A stretch of DNA of 10,807 nucleotides from Bacteroidota bacterium. GTDB lineage: Bacteria > Bacteroidota > Bacteroidia > NORP154. The notes beneath the pieces were generated by a model that saw nothing but the letters and a program-made list of their open reading frames with translations, made no database searches and was not told the origin of the DNA. The position numbers were made by a program, and so were the translations under genes. Each line of letters opens with the position of its first letter. Within the stretch, counting starts at the first letter, position 1. Shown here piece after piece: positions 1-6,130 of the stretch. The stretch is taken from NCBI GenBank assembly GCA_002401055.1, contig NVRZ01000088.1, positions 1 through 10,807 on the forward strand, written 5' to 3'.

Positions 1-49
1 TAACGAATTACCTGAATACATGGTTTTTAACCTGCTCTTTTCTGCAAGC

Positions 50-80
50 ATTCGTAGATTCGTACTTATTCGTTATTCGT
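50..80. repeat. Cluster of four ATTCGT hexamers
   Basis: ATTCGT occurs at 50-55, 58-63, 68-73 and 75-80, and the inverse ACGAAT at 3-8, all in the 128 bp ahead of the HMG-CoA reductase gene. No gene is visible in 1-128. The hexamers are irregularly spaced (8, 10 and 7 bp), so this could be a degenerate simple repeat or a cluster of regulator contacts. No convincing -33/-7 promoter pair was found here; TATTTTAC at about 84-91 is only a partial match to TAnnTTTG. Function is unknown. Confidence 0.3.
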
Positions 81-128
81 TGATTATTTTACGAGATTTA
101 CAGCTTAAAGCAATCAAGTTCTAAACCT

Positions 129-1670
129 ATGTTTATACCTACACTAATACTTAAGCAACTCTACACAAACGGAAGTCTTCAAAATACTGACTCAGGCGTT
201 AAATTTGCTCTGAAGAATCGATTAAAAGACTCAAAGCTAGTAGCACTTACTGGTGTTACAATTGGCGGACAATCCGTGCCCTTGGATAGCATTGAACTAG
301 ACATGGGTGATGGCAATAACATTTCAGCGAAAGATATATCTACAAGTAATCCAGTAGACTTCCCTTTGCGAAAGACTTTGGAGGTGTTAACTGGTTTGGA
401 CCGATTACCTGTTGGAAAGCACGAAATTGAAATTGTGTTTGAGGCAAAGCCATTTGGCAAATTAAAACTTAAGGTCGACGATTCAATTGTTGATACCAAA
501 GCCAAAATAGTTCGAATACCTCGTTCAGAAGATGATGACTATGGTGATAAAATAATCAAAGAGAGGCAGGATTTTGTCGAAAAGGAAACTGGTGCAAAAC
601 TGGAACACATCCGTAAGTATTCATTCGACCCTAAAGAATTACAGGGGAATATTGAAAATTTTGGTGGTGTAGCGCAAGTACCTATCGGGTTTGCAGGGCC
701 TATTAAGATTGATGGAGAGCATGCAAAAGGGGATTACCTTGTACCATTGGCAACGACAGAGGGCACTTTGGTTGCCTCATACAATCGAGGAATTAAAGTA
801 TTGAACCTCTGCGGTGGAGCAATTTGTTCAGTGGTTGGGGATGCAATGCAAAGAGCACCTGTGTTTGAGTTTGAGAATGCCAGAAAAGCGCGTGACTTTA
901 TATATTGGATCAATGACAACCTGAAAAAGATCTCCGCAGAAGCTGAATTAACTTCTTCTGTAGTTAAGCTTCAGTATATAGACCCCTTCTTATCCAATAA
1001 ATTTGCCTTTCTGCGATTCAACTACTATACCGGAGATGCCGCTGGACAAAACATGGTTGGGAAAGCTACCTTCCGAGCGTGCAGTTGGATCATCGACAAC
1101 TACAAAGGAATTCAACATTTTTACTTGGAATCAAATTTTGCAACTGACAAGAAAGCTTCTCAGATCAACGTAATGCGTACCAGGGGAAAGAGAGTAGTTG
1201 CAGAAGCCACGCTTAAGCGAGATATTCTTTTGCAACACATGCGTGTTGAACCGGAAAGCCTATTCCATCACAGCAGCATCTCCAACGTAGGCTCGTTTAT
1301 GTCAGGGGCCAATAACAATGGAGCTCATTCTCCAAATGCAATTACCGCCATGTTTATAGCAACTGGCCAGGACGTTGCCAACGTATCAGAATCCTCTGCA
1401 GGAATAGTTTATACCGAAATGACCAAGGAAGGTGATCTGTACATTTCAATTACAATTCCTTCACTTATTGTCGCGACTTATGGAGGAGGTACTCATTTGG
1501 CAACTCAATCTGAATGCCTTGACATTATGGGCTGTAAAGGAAAAGGTAAGGTGAAGAAATTCGCAGAAATAGTTGCAGGTGTTGTGCTTGCCGGCGAAAT
1601 CTCCCTTGCTTCCGCAATCTCTTCTTCCGACTGGGTATCCAGCCATGAGGCATACGGTAGAAACAGATAG
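129..1670 (+). CDS. Class I hydroxymethylglutaryl-CoA reductase with extra N-terminal domain
   Basis: This enzyme reduces HMG-CoA to mevalonate with two NAD(P)H, the committed step of the mevalonate route to isoprenoids. The catalytic part spans about residues 135-513 and keeps every hallmark: substrate motif IENFGGVAQVPIGFAGPI (175-192), TTEG with catalytic Glu211, the cofactor motif GDAAGQNM (302-309), DKK with catalytic Lys341, GQD with Asp415, GGGTHLATQSECL (452-464) and the C-terminal SSH with His506. VPIGFAGPI and the GGGT...CL motif point to class I (the archaeal/eukaryotic hmgA type) rather than the class II degradative mvaA type. No membrane anchor is seen. Residues 1-125 are instead a soluble beta-rich domain (KNRL at 30-33, GLDRLPVGKHEIEI at 89-102) that resembles the C-glycoside deglycosidase beta-subunit family; this likeness is from memory. 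The start at 129 keeps that domain intact. It lacks a Shine-Dalgarno sequence, as is usual in Bacteroidota. The gene is followed by a 315-bp gap, so it is probably transcribed separately from the fad genes. Biosynthetic rather than degradative use is inferred from class. Confidence 0.93.
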   Translation: MFIPTLILKQLYTNGSLQNTDSGVKFALKNRLKDSKLVALTGVTIGGQSVPLDSIELDMGDGNNISAKDISTSNPVDFPLRKTLEVLTGLDRLPVGKHEIEIVFEAKPFGKLKLKVDDSIVDTKAKIVRIPRSEDDDYGDKIIKERQDFVEKETGAKLEHIRKYSFDPKELQGNIENFGGVAQVPIGFAGPIKIDGEHAKGDYLVPLATTEGTLVASYNRGIKVLNLCGGAICSVVGDAMQRAPVFEFENARKARDFIYWINDNLKKISAEAELTSSVVKLQYIDPFLSNKFAFLRFNYYTGDAAGQNMVGKATFRACSWIIDNYKGIQHFYLESNFATDKKASQINVMRTRGKRVVAEATLKRDILLQHMRVEPESLFHHSSISNVGSFMSGANNNGAHSPNAITAMFIATGQDVANVSESSAGIVYTEMTKEGDLYISITIPSLIVATYGGGTHLATQSECLDIMGCKGKGKVKKFAEIVAGVVLAGEISLASAISSSDWVSSHEAYGRNR

Positions 1671-1838
1671 GTCTTTCTTCTTCTGTTTGCTCAACTGCTA
1701 ACTAACTTTTCCCGTGCAACTAAGCACCCGAATATTGTGGCTTTCAGCACATTTAAATCAATATTGCGCATCCCTCACAATATTATCGCTTTGCACCTAT
1801 TTGAATTTTGTGCTATTTACTGCCCTTTACAGTTGTTT

Positions 1839-1866
1839 TATGCATTTATCTGTTTTTTTATGCATA
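1839..1866. promoter_or_regulatory. Paired TATGCAT sites, upstream operator candidates
   Basis: TATGCAT occurs at 1839-1845 and again at 1859-1865, exactly 20 bp apart, each preceded by TTT. The second is the full palindrome TATGCATA. The same core forms the operator-like palindrome at 1937-1948 in the promoter. Sites two helical turns apart on the same DNA face are a common arrangement for cooperative binding of dimeric regulators. That the MarR protein binds here is inference. Confidence 0.4.
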
Positions 1867-1867
1867 T

Positions 1868-1879
1868 TAAAGCGCTTTA
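1868..1879. promoter_or_regulatory. Perfect 12-bp palindrome TAAAGCGCTTTA
   Basis: A perfect 12-bp palindrome lies one base after the TATGCATA site and about 80 bp upstream of the -7 box. It differs in sequence from the TATGCAT sites, so if functional it would bind a different regulator. It is too short and has no T-tract to act as a terminator. Confidence 0.3.
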
Positions 1880-1933
1880 TTGCGTTTTGAATTAATCTGC
1901 CTGACCAGCTGAAACAATAAAATAAATCTATTT

Positions 1934-1951
1934 TAGTATGCATGCATAATA
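1934..1951. promoter_or_regulatory. Operator-like 18-bp palindrome, candidate MarR binding site
   Basis: The sequence TAGTATGCATGCATAATA is an inverted repeat with a single mismatched pair (third base against third from last); the inner 12 bp (1937-1948) is perfect. Its length suits a MarR dimer, whose operators are typically 16-20 bp. It lies between the expected -33 position and the -7 box at 1957-1964, where a bound repressor would block RNA polymerase. Autoregulation of the downstream marR-fad operon is the natural reading, by inference from position and family. Confidence 0.6.
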
Positions 1952-1956
1952 TTATT

Positions 1957-1964
1957 TATATTTG
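1957..1964 (+). promoter_or_regulatory. Bacteroidota -7 promoter box (TAnnTTTG) for the marR-fad operon
   Basis: TATATTTG is an exact match to the Bacteroidota sigma-A -7 consensus TAnnTTTG and ends 21 bp before the marR start codon, implying a short leader of roughly 15 nt. The expected -33 TTG is not exact: TTTTAG at 1931-1936 is the best candidate at suitable spacing. A weak -33 element would fit a regulated promoter. No other exact TAnnTTTG was seen in this intergenic region. Confidence 0.6.
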
Positions 1965-1985
1965 TGTCGTTATCATTTCTACTAA

Positions 1986-2450
1986 ATGAAGCCTGAAGAA
2001 ACCATAGATTTTCACATACGCTGGGCCTGGCATGGCATTGCCAGAATGTACAATCTTGAGGCTAGCAAGTACGACTCCAGTATGGCTGTAGGACAAACAC
2101 TTCTCAGCATAGATATAAAAGAGGGGACACCCTCAACCAAATTGGGCCCTAAGATGGGTATGGAGCCAAGAAGCCTTACAAGGATGTTGAAATCTATGGA
2201 AGAAAGAGGATTGATATACCGAAAGGTTGACAAAACTGACAAGAGGATGGTAAGAATATATCTCACCAAAGCCGGCGCCAAACACAGGGACATTTCCAGA
2301 GACACGGTAATTCGTTTTAACCTAGCACTACAAGAAAAGCTAAGCCCTACCAAGCTTAAAGGGTTTTTTAAAACTATTAAACAAATTAATGAGCTGCTGA
2401 ACAACCAGAATTTATTGAATGGGAAAAGCAAATCTAACAGCAAGAAATAA
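1986..2450 (+). CDS. MarR-family transcriptional regulator of the beta-oxidation operon
   Basis: A 154-residue protein with the usual MarR length and layout: an N-terminal dimerisation helix (about 6-30), a winged helix-turn-helix with the recognition helix around 60-74 (MEPRSLTRMLKSMEERGLI), a wing at about 82-93 (DKTDKRMVRIYLT, the typical D-R-R-like wing with DKR), a C-terminal dimerisation helix (about 118-141), and a short basic tail rich in Lys and Ser (146-154). It should bind palindromic DNA as a dimer and let go when it binds a small ligand. It is the first gene of the unit, 24 bp before the fused dehydrogenase/hydratase gene, and a palindrome overlaps its promoter, so autorepression and control of fatty acid degradation are inferred. 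The inducer is not visible in the sequence; acyl-CoA or a free fatty acid is the obvious candidate. It is not related to FadR of E. coli (GntR family) or of Bacillus (TetR family). Confidence 0.88.
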   Translation: MKPEETIDFHIRWAWHGIARMYNLEASKYDSSMAVGQTLLSIDIKEGTPSTKLGPKMGMEPRSLTRMLKSMEERGLIYRKVDKTDKRMVRIYLTKAGAKHRDISRDTVIRFNLALQEKLSPTKLKGFFKTIKQINELLNNQNLLNGKSKSNSKK

Positions 2451-2474
2451 CTCACATCTAATTAACTATATGTT

Positions 2475-4889
2475 ATGAGGACAGAAAAAAGAATAATTCA
2501 TAAAGTAGCGGTTCTCGGATCAGGAGTAATGGGATCGCGTATTGCTTGTCACTTTGCCAATGTAGGTCTTGAAGTACTACTGTTAGACATAGTGCCTAAT
2601 GAGCTCAATGAAGCTGAAACAAAAGCCGGAAAAACATTGGAAGACAAGGCGGTTCGAAACAGAATCGTGAATGATGCGCTCAAATTTGCCCTGAAATCTA
2701 ATCCATCTCCTATCTACAGCAAAAAATTTGCATCCAGAATTAAAACTGGAAATTTTGATGACGACTTAAAAGACATAAGCGATTGTGATTGGGTTATAGA
2801 AGTAGTTATTGAACGACTTGACATCAAGCAACAAGTGTTTGAAAAAGTTGAGAACTACAGAAAGCCTGGAACCCTTATTACCTCTAACACCTCAGGCATC
2901 CCTATCAACCTCATGCTGGAAGGCAGAAGCGAAGACTTTCAAAAACATTTTTGTGGCACACACTTCTTTAATCCTCCACGCTACTTAAAATTGTTAGAAA
3001 TCATACCTACACCAAAAACTGATCCCGCGGTGGTAGACTTTTTAATGAACTATGGCGATCTGCATTTGGGGAAAACGACAGTATTGTGCAAGGACACTCC
3101 CGCCTTTATCGCCAATAGAATTGGCGTATTTGGCATAATGGCTCTTTTTCATCTGGTAAAAGAGATGGACATGACTGTTGGAGAGGTTGACAAATTAACA
3201 GGCCCAGTATTGGGAAGGCCGAAGTCTGCAACCTTCAGAACATGTGATGTAGTTGGACTGGACACCTTAGTTCATGTCGCTAACGGACTGGATGAAAATT
3301 GTAAGGATGACGAAATGCACCACCTGTTCACCATGCCAGAGTACATTTCAAAAATGGTCGAAAACAATTGGTTGGGATCAAAATCCGGACAGGGTTTTTA
3401 CAAGAAAGTGAAGGATGACAAGGGCAAGAGTACAATTCTAACATTGAACCTGAAAACGCTGGAATATGAACCAAAGCAGAAGGTAAAGTTTGCAACGCTT
3501 GAACTGACCAAGTCAATTGATAATGTCAGGAAAAGGATGAAAGTTTTGGTTTCAGGTAAAGACAAAGCTGGTGAATTTTATCGCAAAGCTTTCTATGGTC
3601 TTTTCCAGTATGTATCAAATAGAATTCCTGAAATATCAGATGACATCTATAAAATTGATGATGCATTAAAGGCTGGGTTCGCATGGGAGCTTGGGCCTTT
3701 TGAGACCTGGGATGCACTGGGTGTAAAGGAATCTGTAAAAGCCATGGAAGAAGCGGGATTGAAACCTGCTCAATGGGTTTACGACATGCTCGATAGTGGA
3801 GTTGAGTCGTTTTACGAACTAAAAGAAGGCGTTAAAACCTGCTACAAGGTTGAGGAGAAGACAACAGGTGAAATTCCCGGAATTGGAAGTTTTATTATGC
3901 TGGACAATCTCCGTGAGAACAGAACGGTGTGGTCAAATTCTGGGAGCACTATAATTGATATAGGAGATGGCATTTTGAACCTCGAGTTCCATAGCAAGAT
4001 GAATACGATTGGAGGTGATACGCTTCAAGGATTGAATAAAGCGGTAGATCTTGCAGAAAAGGAATTTAGGGGATTGGTAATATCAAATGAAGGTGCTCAC
4101 TTCTCAGCAGGAGCCAATGTGGGCATGATTTTCATGTTCGCAATCGAACAAGAATACGATGAACTCGACATGGCTGTCAGGGCCTTTCAAAATACCACGA
4201 TGCGCCTCAGGTATTCATCAATCCCTGTGGTTGTAGCGCCTCATAACCTCACATTAGGTGGTGGCTGTGAAATCTGCCTGCATGCGGACAAAGTGCAAGC
4301 ACATACTGAAACATACATGGGATTGGTTGAATTCGGTGTAGGCGTTATACCTGGTGGAGGTGGAACAAAGGAATTTGCCGTTAGGTTCTCTGATGAGCTG
4401 AGAGATGGTGATGTGGAAATCAATGCATTGAGAGAAAAATTCCTCACCATAGGAACTGCTAAAGTCAGTACTTCAGCTGAAGAGGCATTTGAAATCGGAC
4501 ACATGAGAAGAGGCAGAGATAAGGTAACCTTGAACAGAAGCCGCTTGTTACTGGAGGCCAGGGAAAGTGCAATTCTCATGGCTGAAGCCGGATATACTCA
4601 ACCATTGCCACGTAACGACATTAGAGTACTGGGTAAATCAGGTTTGGGAATCGTTTACGTTGGATCCGATTCTATGATGTCGGGAAAATATATTTCTGAG
4701 CATGACAAAAAGATCTCTGAGAAGTTAGGATATGTTCTTTGTGGTGGAGATTTATCAGCGCCTACCTTAGTTAGCGAACAATACTTACTTGACCTGGAAA
4801 GAGAGGCATTTTTATCCTTATGCGGAGAACGCAAAACAATGGAGAGATTACAAAGTATTATACAGACAGGGAAAGTACTTAGGAACTAA
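2475..4889 (+). CDS. fadN: Bifunctional 3-hydroxyacyl-CoA dehydrogenase / enoyl-CoA hydratase (FadN type)
   Basis: This 804-residue fusion carries out two middle steps of beta-oxidation: hydration of trans-2-enoyl-CoA and NAD-dependent oxidation of L-3-hydroxyacyl-CoA. The dehydrogenase comes first: Rossmann motif GSGVMG (15-20) with Asp38 for the NAD ribose, SNTSG (137-141), catalytic His163 in GTHFFNP, its partner Glu175, and KDTPAFIANRIG (206-217). Two C-terminal-type dehydrogenase helical domains follow (about 213-310, ending NWLGSKSGQGFY, and about 365-440, WELGPFETWDALGV). The hydratase/crotonase domain is last, about 490-705, with oxyanion motif FSAGANVG (543-550), GGGCE with Glu599 and GLVEFGVGVIPG with Glu619. 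These correspond to both catalytic glutamates of E. coli FadB, so hydratase activity should be intact. Dehydrogenase-then-hydratase order and length match Bacillus FadN (about 790 residues) and are the reverse of E. coli FadB/FadJ. Residues about 715-804 form a C-terminal extension. It lies 24 bp after marR and 23 bp before the thiolase gene, consistent with one transcript. Confidence 0.93.
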   Translation: MRTEKRIIHKVAVLGSGVMGSRIACHFANVGLEVLLLDIVPNELNEAETKAGKTLEDKAVRNRIVNDALKFALKSNPSPIYSKKFASRIKTGNFDDDLKDISDCDWVIEVVIERLDIKQQVFEKVENYRKPGTLITSNTSGIPINLMLEGRSEDFQKHFCGTHFFNPPRYLKLLEIIPTPKTDPAVVDFLMNYGDLHLGKTTVLCKDTPAFIANRIGVFGIMALFHLVKEMDMTVGEVDKLTGPVLGRPKSATFRTCDVVGLDTLVHVANGLDENCKDDEMHHLFTMPEYISKMVENNWLGSKSGQGFYKKVKDDKGKSTILTLNLKTLEYEPKQKVKFATLELTKSIDNVRKRMKVLVSGKDKAGEFYRKAFYGLFQYVSNRIPEISDDIYKIDDALKAGFAWELGPFETWDALGVKESVKAMEEAGLKPAQWVYDMLDSGVESFYELKEGVKTCYKVEEKTTGEIPGIGSFIMLDNLRENRTVWSNSGSTIIDIGDGILNLEFHSKMNTIGGDTLQGLNKAVDLAEKEFRGLVISNEGAHFSAGANVGMIFMFAIEQEYDELDMAVRAFQNTTMRLRYSSIPVVVAPHNLTLGGGCEICLHADKVQAHTETYMGLVEFGVGVIPGGGGTKEFAVRFSDELRDGDVEINALREKFLTIGTAKVSTSAEEAFEIGHMRRGRDKVTLNRSRLLLEARESAILMAEAGYTQPLPRNDIRVLGKSGLGIVYVGSDSMMSGKYISEHDKKISEKLGYVLCGGDLSAPTLVSEQYLLDLEREAFLSLCGERKTMERLQSIIQTGKVLRN

Positions 4890-4912
4890 GAACTACTTAA
4901 AAACTTAAGAAT

Positions 4913-6091
4913 ATGGATGCATTTATCGTTGGAGGATTTCGCTCCGCAGTGGGCAAGGCCCCAAGAGGAAAATTCAAATTTACCAGAGCCGATGATTTGG
5001 CAACTACGGTGATAAAGCACTTGGTTGCTGAAACGAAAGGTTTAGACAAAGACAGAATCGAAGATGTAATCGTTGGTAACGCCATGCCGGAAGCCGAACA
5101 GGGCCTAAACGTTGGAAGAATCATCTCACTCATGAGTCTTGACACTGATAAAGTACCAGGTATGACTGTAAATCGTTATTGCTCATCTGGATTGGAAACA
5201 ATTGCAATTGCCTCGGCTAAAATACACTCTGGCATGGCAGATTGTATTATTGCGGGTGGCGTAGAGACTATGTCGCCTATTCCGATGGGGGGATGGAGAA
5301 TCGTTCCGAACTCAGATGTTGCCAAGGAACATCCAAGCTGGTATTGGGGAATGGGACTAACTGCAGAAGCAGTTGCGGAAGAATTTAAAATATCCCGAGA
5401 AGATCAGGATGAATTTTCTTTCCAATCACATGAAAAGGCCCTGAATGCACTCGAAAACGGTGCTTTCAGCGAGGGTATCGTTCCTGTAACTGTAAAGGAG
5501 AATTATCTGGATGAAAATTTCAAGAAGCAGTCACGAGAATACGTAGTTGACACTGACGAAGGGCCTAGAAAAGGAACCAGTATAGAGGCCCTGGCTAAAT
5601 TAAAACCGGTTTTTGCTGATAAAGGTTCGGTCACCGCCGGAAATTCATCACAGATGTCTGACGGAGCAGCATTTACAATGGTCATGTCAGAGAAAATGGT
5701 GAAAGAATTGAACCTCACTCCTATCGCAAGACTGGTTTCTTATAGTGTTGCGGGCGTTGATCCGAGAATTATGGGTATTGGACCCGTTGCAGCCATTCCA
5801 ATGGCATTGGATAAAGCTGGACTTAAGAAAGATGATATAGACTTGTTTGAGCTCAATGAAGCCTTTGCATCACAGTCACTCGCAGTACGCAGGAAATTAG
5901 ATCTAGACCCTGAAAAATTGAATGTGAATGGCGGAGCAATTGCATTGGGCCATCCACTTGGATGCACTGGGGCTAAACTAACAGTTCAACTATTGAATGA
6001 ACTTAGAAAGAGAAAGAAGAAATACGGCATCGTAACTATGTGCGTGGGTACCGGACAAGGTGCTGCGGGCATATTTGAACTATTAAATTAA
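4913..6091 (+). CDS. fadA: Acetyl-CoA acyltransferase (3-ketoacyl-CoA thiolase)
   Basis: This 392-residue thiolase cleaves 3-ketoacyl-CoA with CoA, releasing acetyl-CoA and a shortened acyl-CoA, the last step of the cycle. All family motifs are present: nucleophile Cys90 in NRYCSSGLE, NEAFA (315-319), GGAIALGHPLGCTG with His347, and the general-acid Cys377 in MCVGTGQG. Length is normal for thiolases. Position between the FadN-type and FadE-type genes argues for a degradative broad-chain thiolase rather than a biosynthetic acetoacetyl-CoA thiolase, although sequence motifs alone do not separate these. In principle it could also work backwards and feed acetoacetyl-CoA to HMG-CoA synthesis, which would link it to the upstream reductase; this is speculative. 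There is no Shine-Dalgarno sequence; the start is preceded by an A-rich stretch. Confidence 0.94.
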   Translation: MDAFIVGGFRSAVGKAPRGKFKFTRADDLATTVIKHLVAETKGLDKDRIEDVIVGNAMPEAEQGLNVGRIISLMSLDTDKVPGMTVNRYCSSGLETIAIASAKIHSGMADCIIAGGVETMSPIPMGGWRIVPNSDVAKEHPSWYWGMGLTAEAVAEEFKISREDQDEFSFQSHEKALNALENGAFSEGIVPVTVKENYLDENFKKQSREYVVDTDEGPRKGTSIEALAKLKPVFADKGSVTAGNSSQMSDGAAFTMVMSEKMVKELNLTPIARLVSYSVAGVDPRIMGIGPVAAIPMALDKAGLKKDDIDLFELNEAFASQSLAVRRKLDLDPEKLNVNGGAIALGHPLGCTGAKLTVQLLNELRKRKKKYGIVTMCVGTGQGAAGIFELLN

Positions 6092-6130
6092 CTCATACTC
6101 AATTTTACAACACTTTAAACAACCTAAACA

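Larger units (their letters stand above)
1671..1985. other. 315-bp intergenic control region, no gene
   Basis: No coding region is supported here. The stretch is AT-rich and contains several perfect palindromes or inverted repeats: AATATTGTG (1731-1739) opposed to CACAATATT (1776-1784), CAATATTG (1759-1766), TATGCATA (1859-1866), TAAAGCGCTTTA (1868-1879) and TATGCATGCATA (1937-1948). The last sits in the promoter of the marR-fad unit. No strong rho-independent terminator for the upstream reductase gene is visible; the only hairpin near its end is a 4-bp stem at 1714-1727 with no T-tract. Confidence 0.6.

Noticed and set aside
1714..1727. GTGC/GCAC hairpin as terminator of the HMG-CoA reductase gene
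   Set aside because: The stem is only 4 bp and has no following T-tract.
2012..2455. 147-codon minus-strand open frame opposite marR
   Set aside because: Leu/Ser-rich hydrophobic translation typical of the antisense of a Lys/Glu-rich gene; MarR on the plus strand is clearly real.
4890..4912. Separate promoter or control site for fadA in the AT-rich gap
   Set aside because: The gap is 23 bp and holds no TAnnTTTG box; co-transcription with the upstream gene is simpler.
129..6091. HMG-CoA reductase and thiolase as parts of one mevalonate operon
   Set aside because: A 315-bp gap with its own promoter and a MarR gene separates them, and no HMG-CoA synthase or mevalonate kinase gene is present; the thiolase sits between two beta-oxidation genes.
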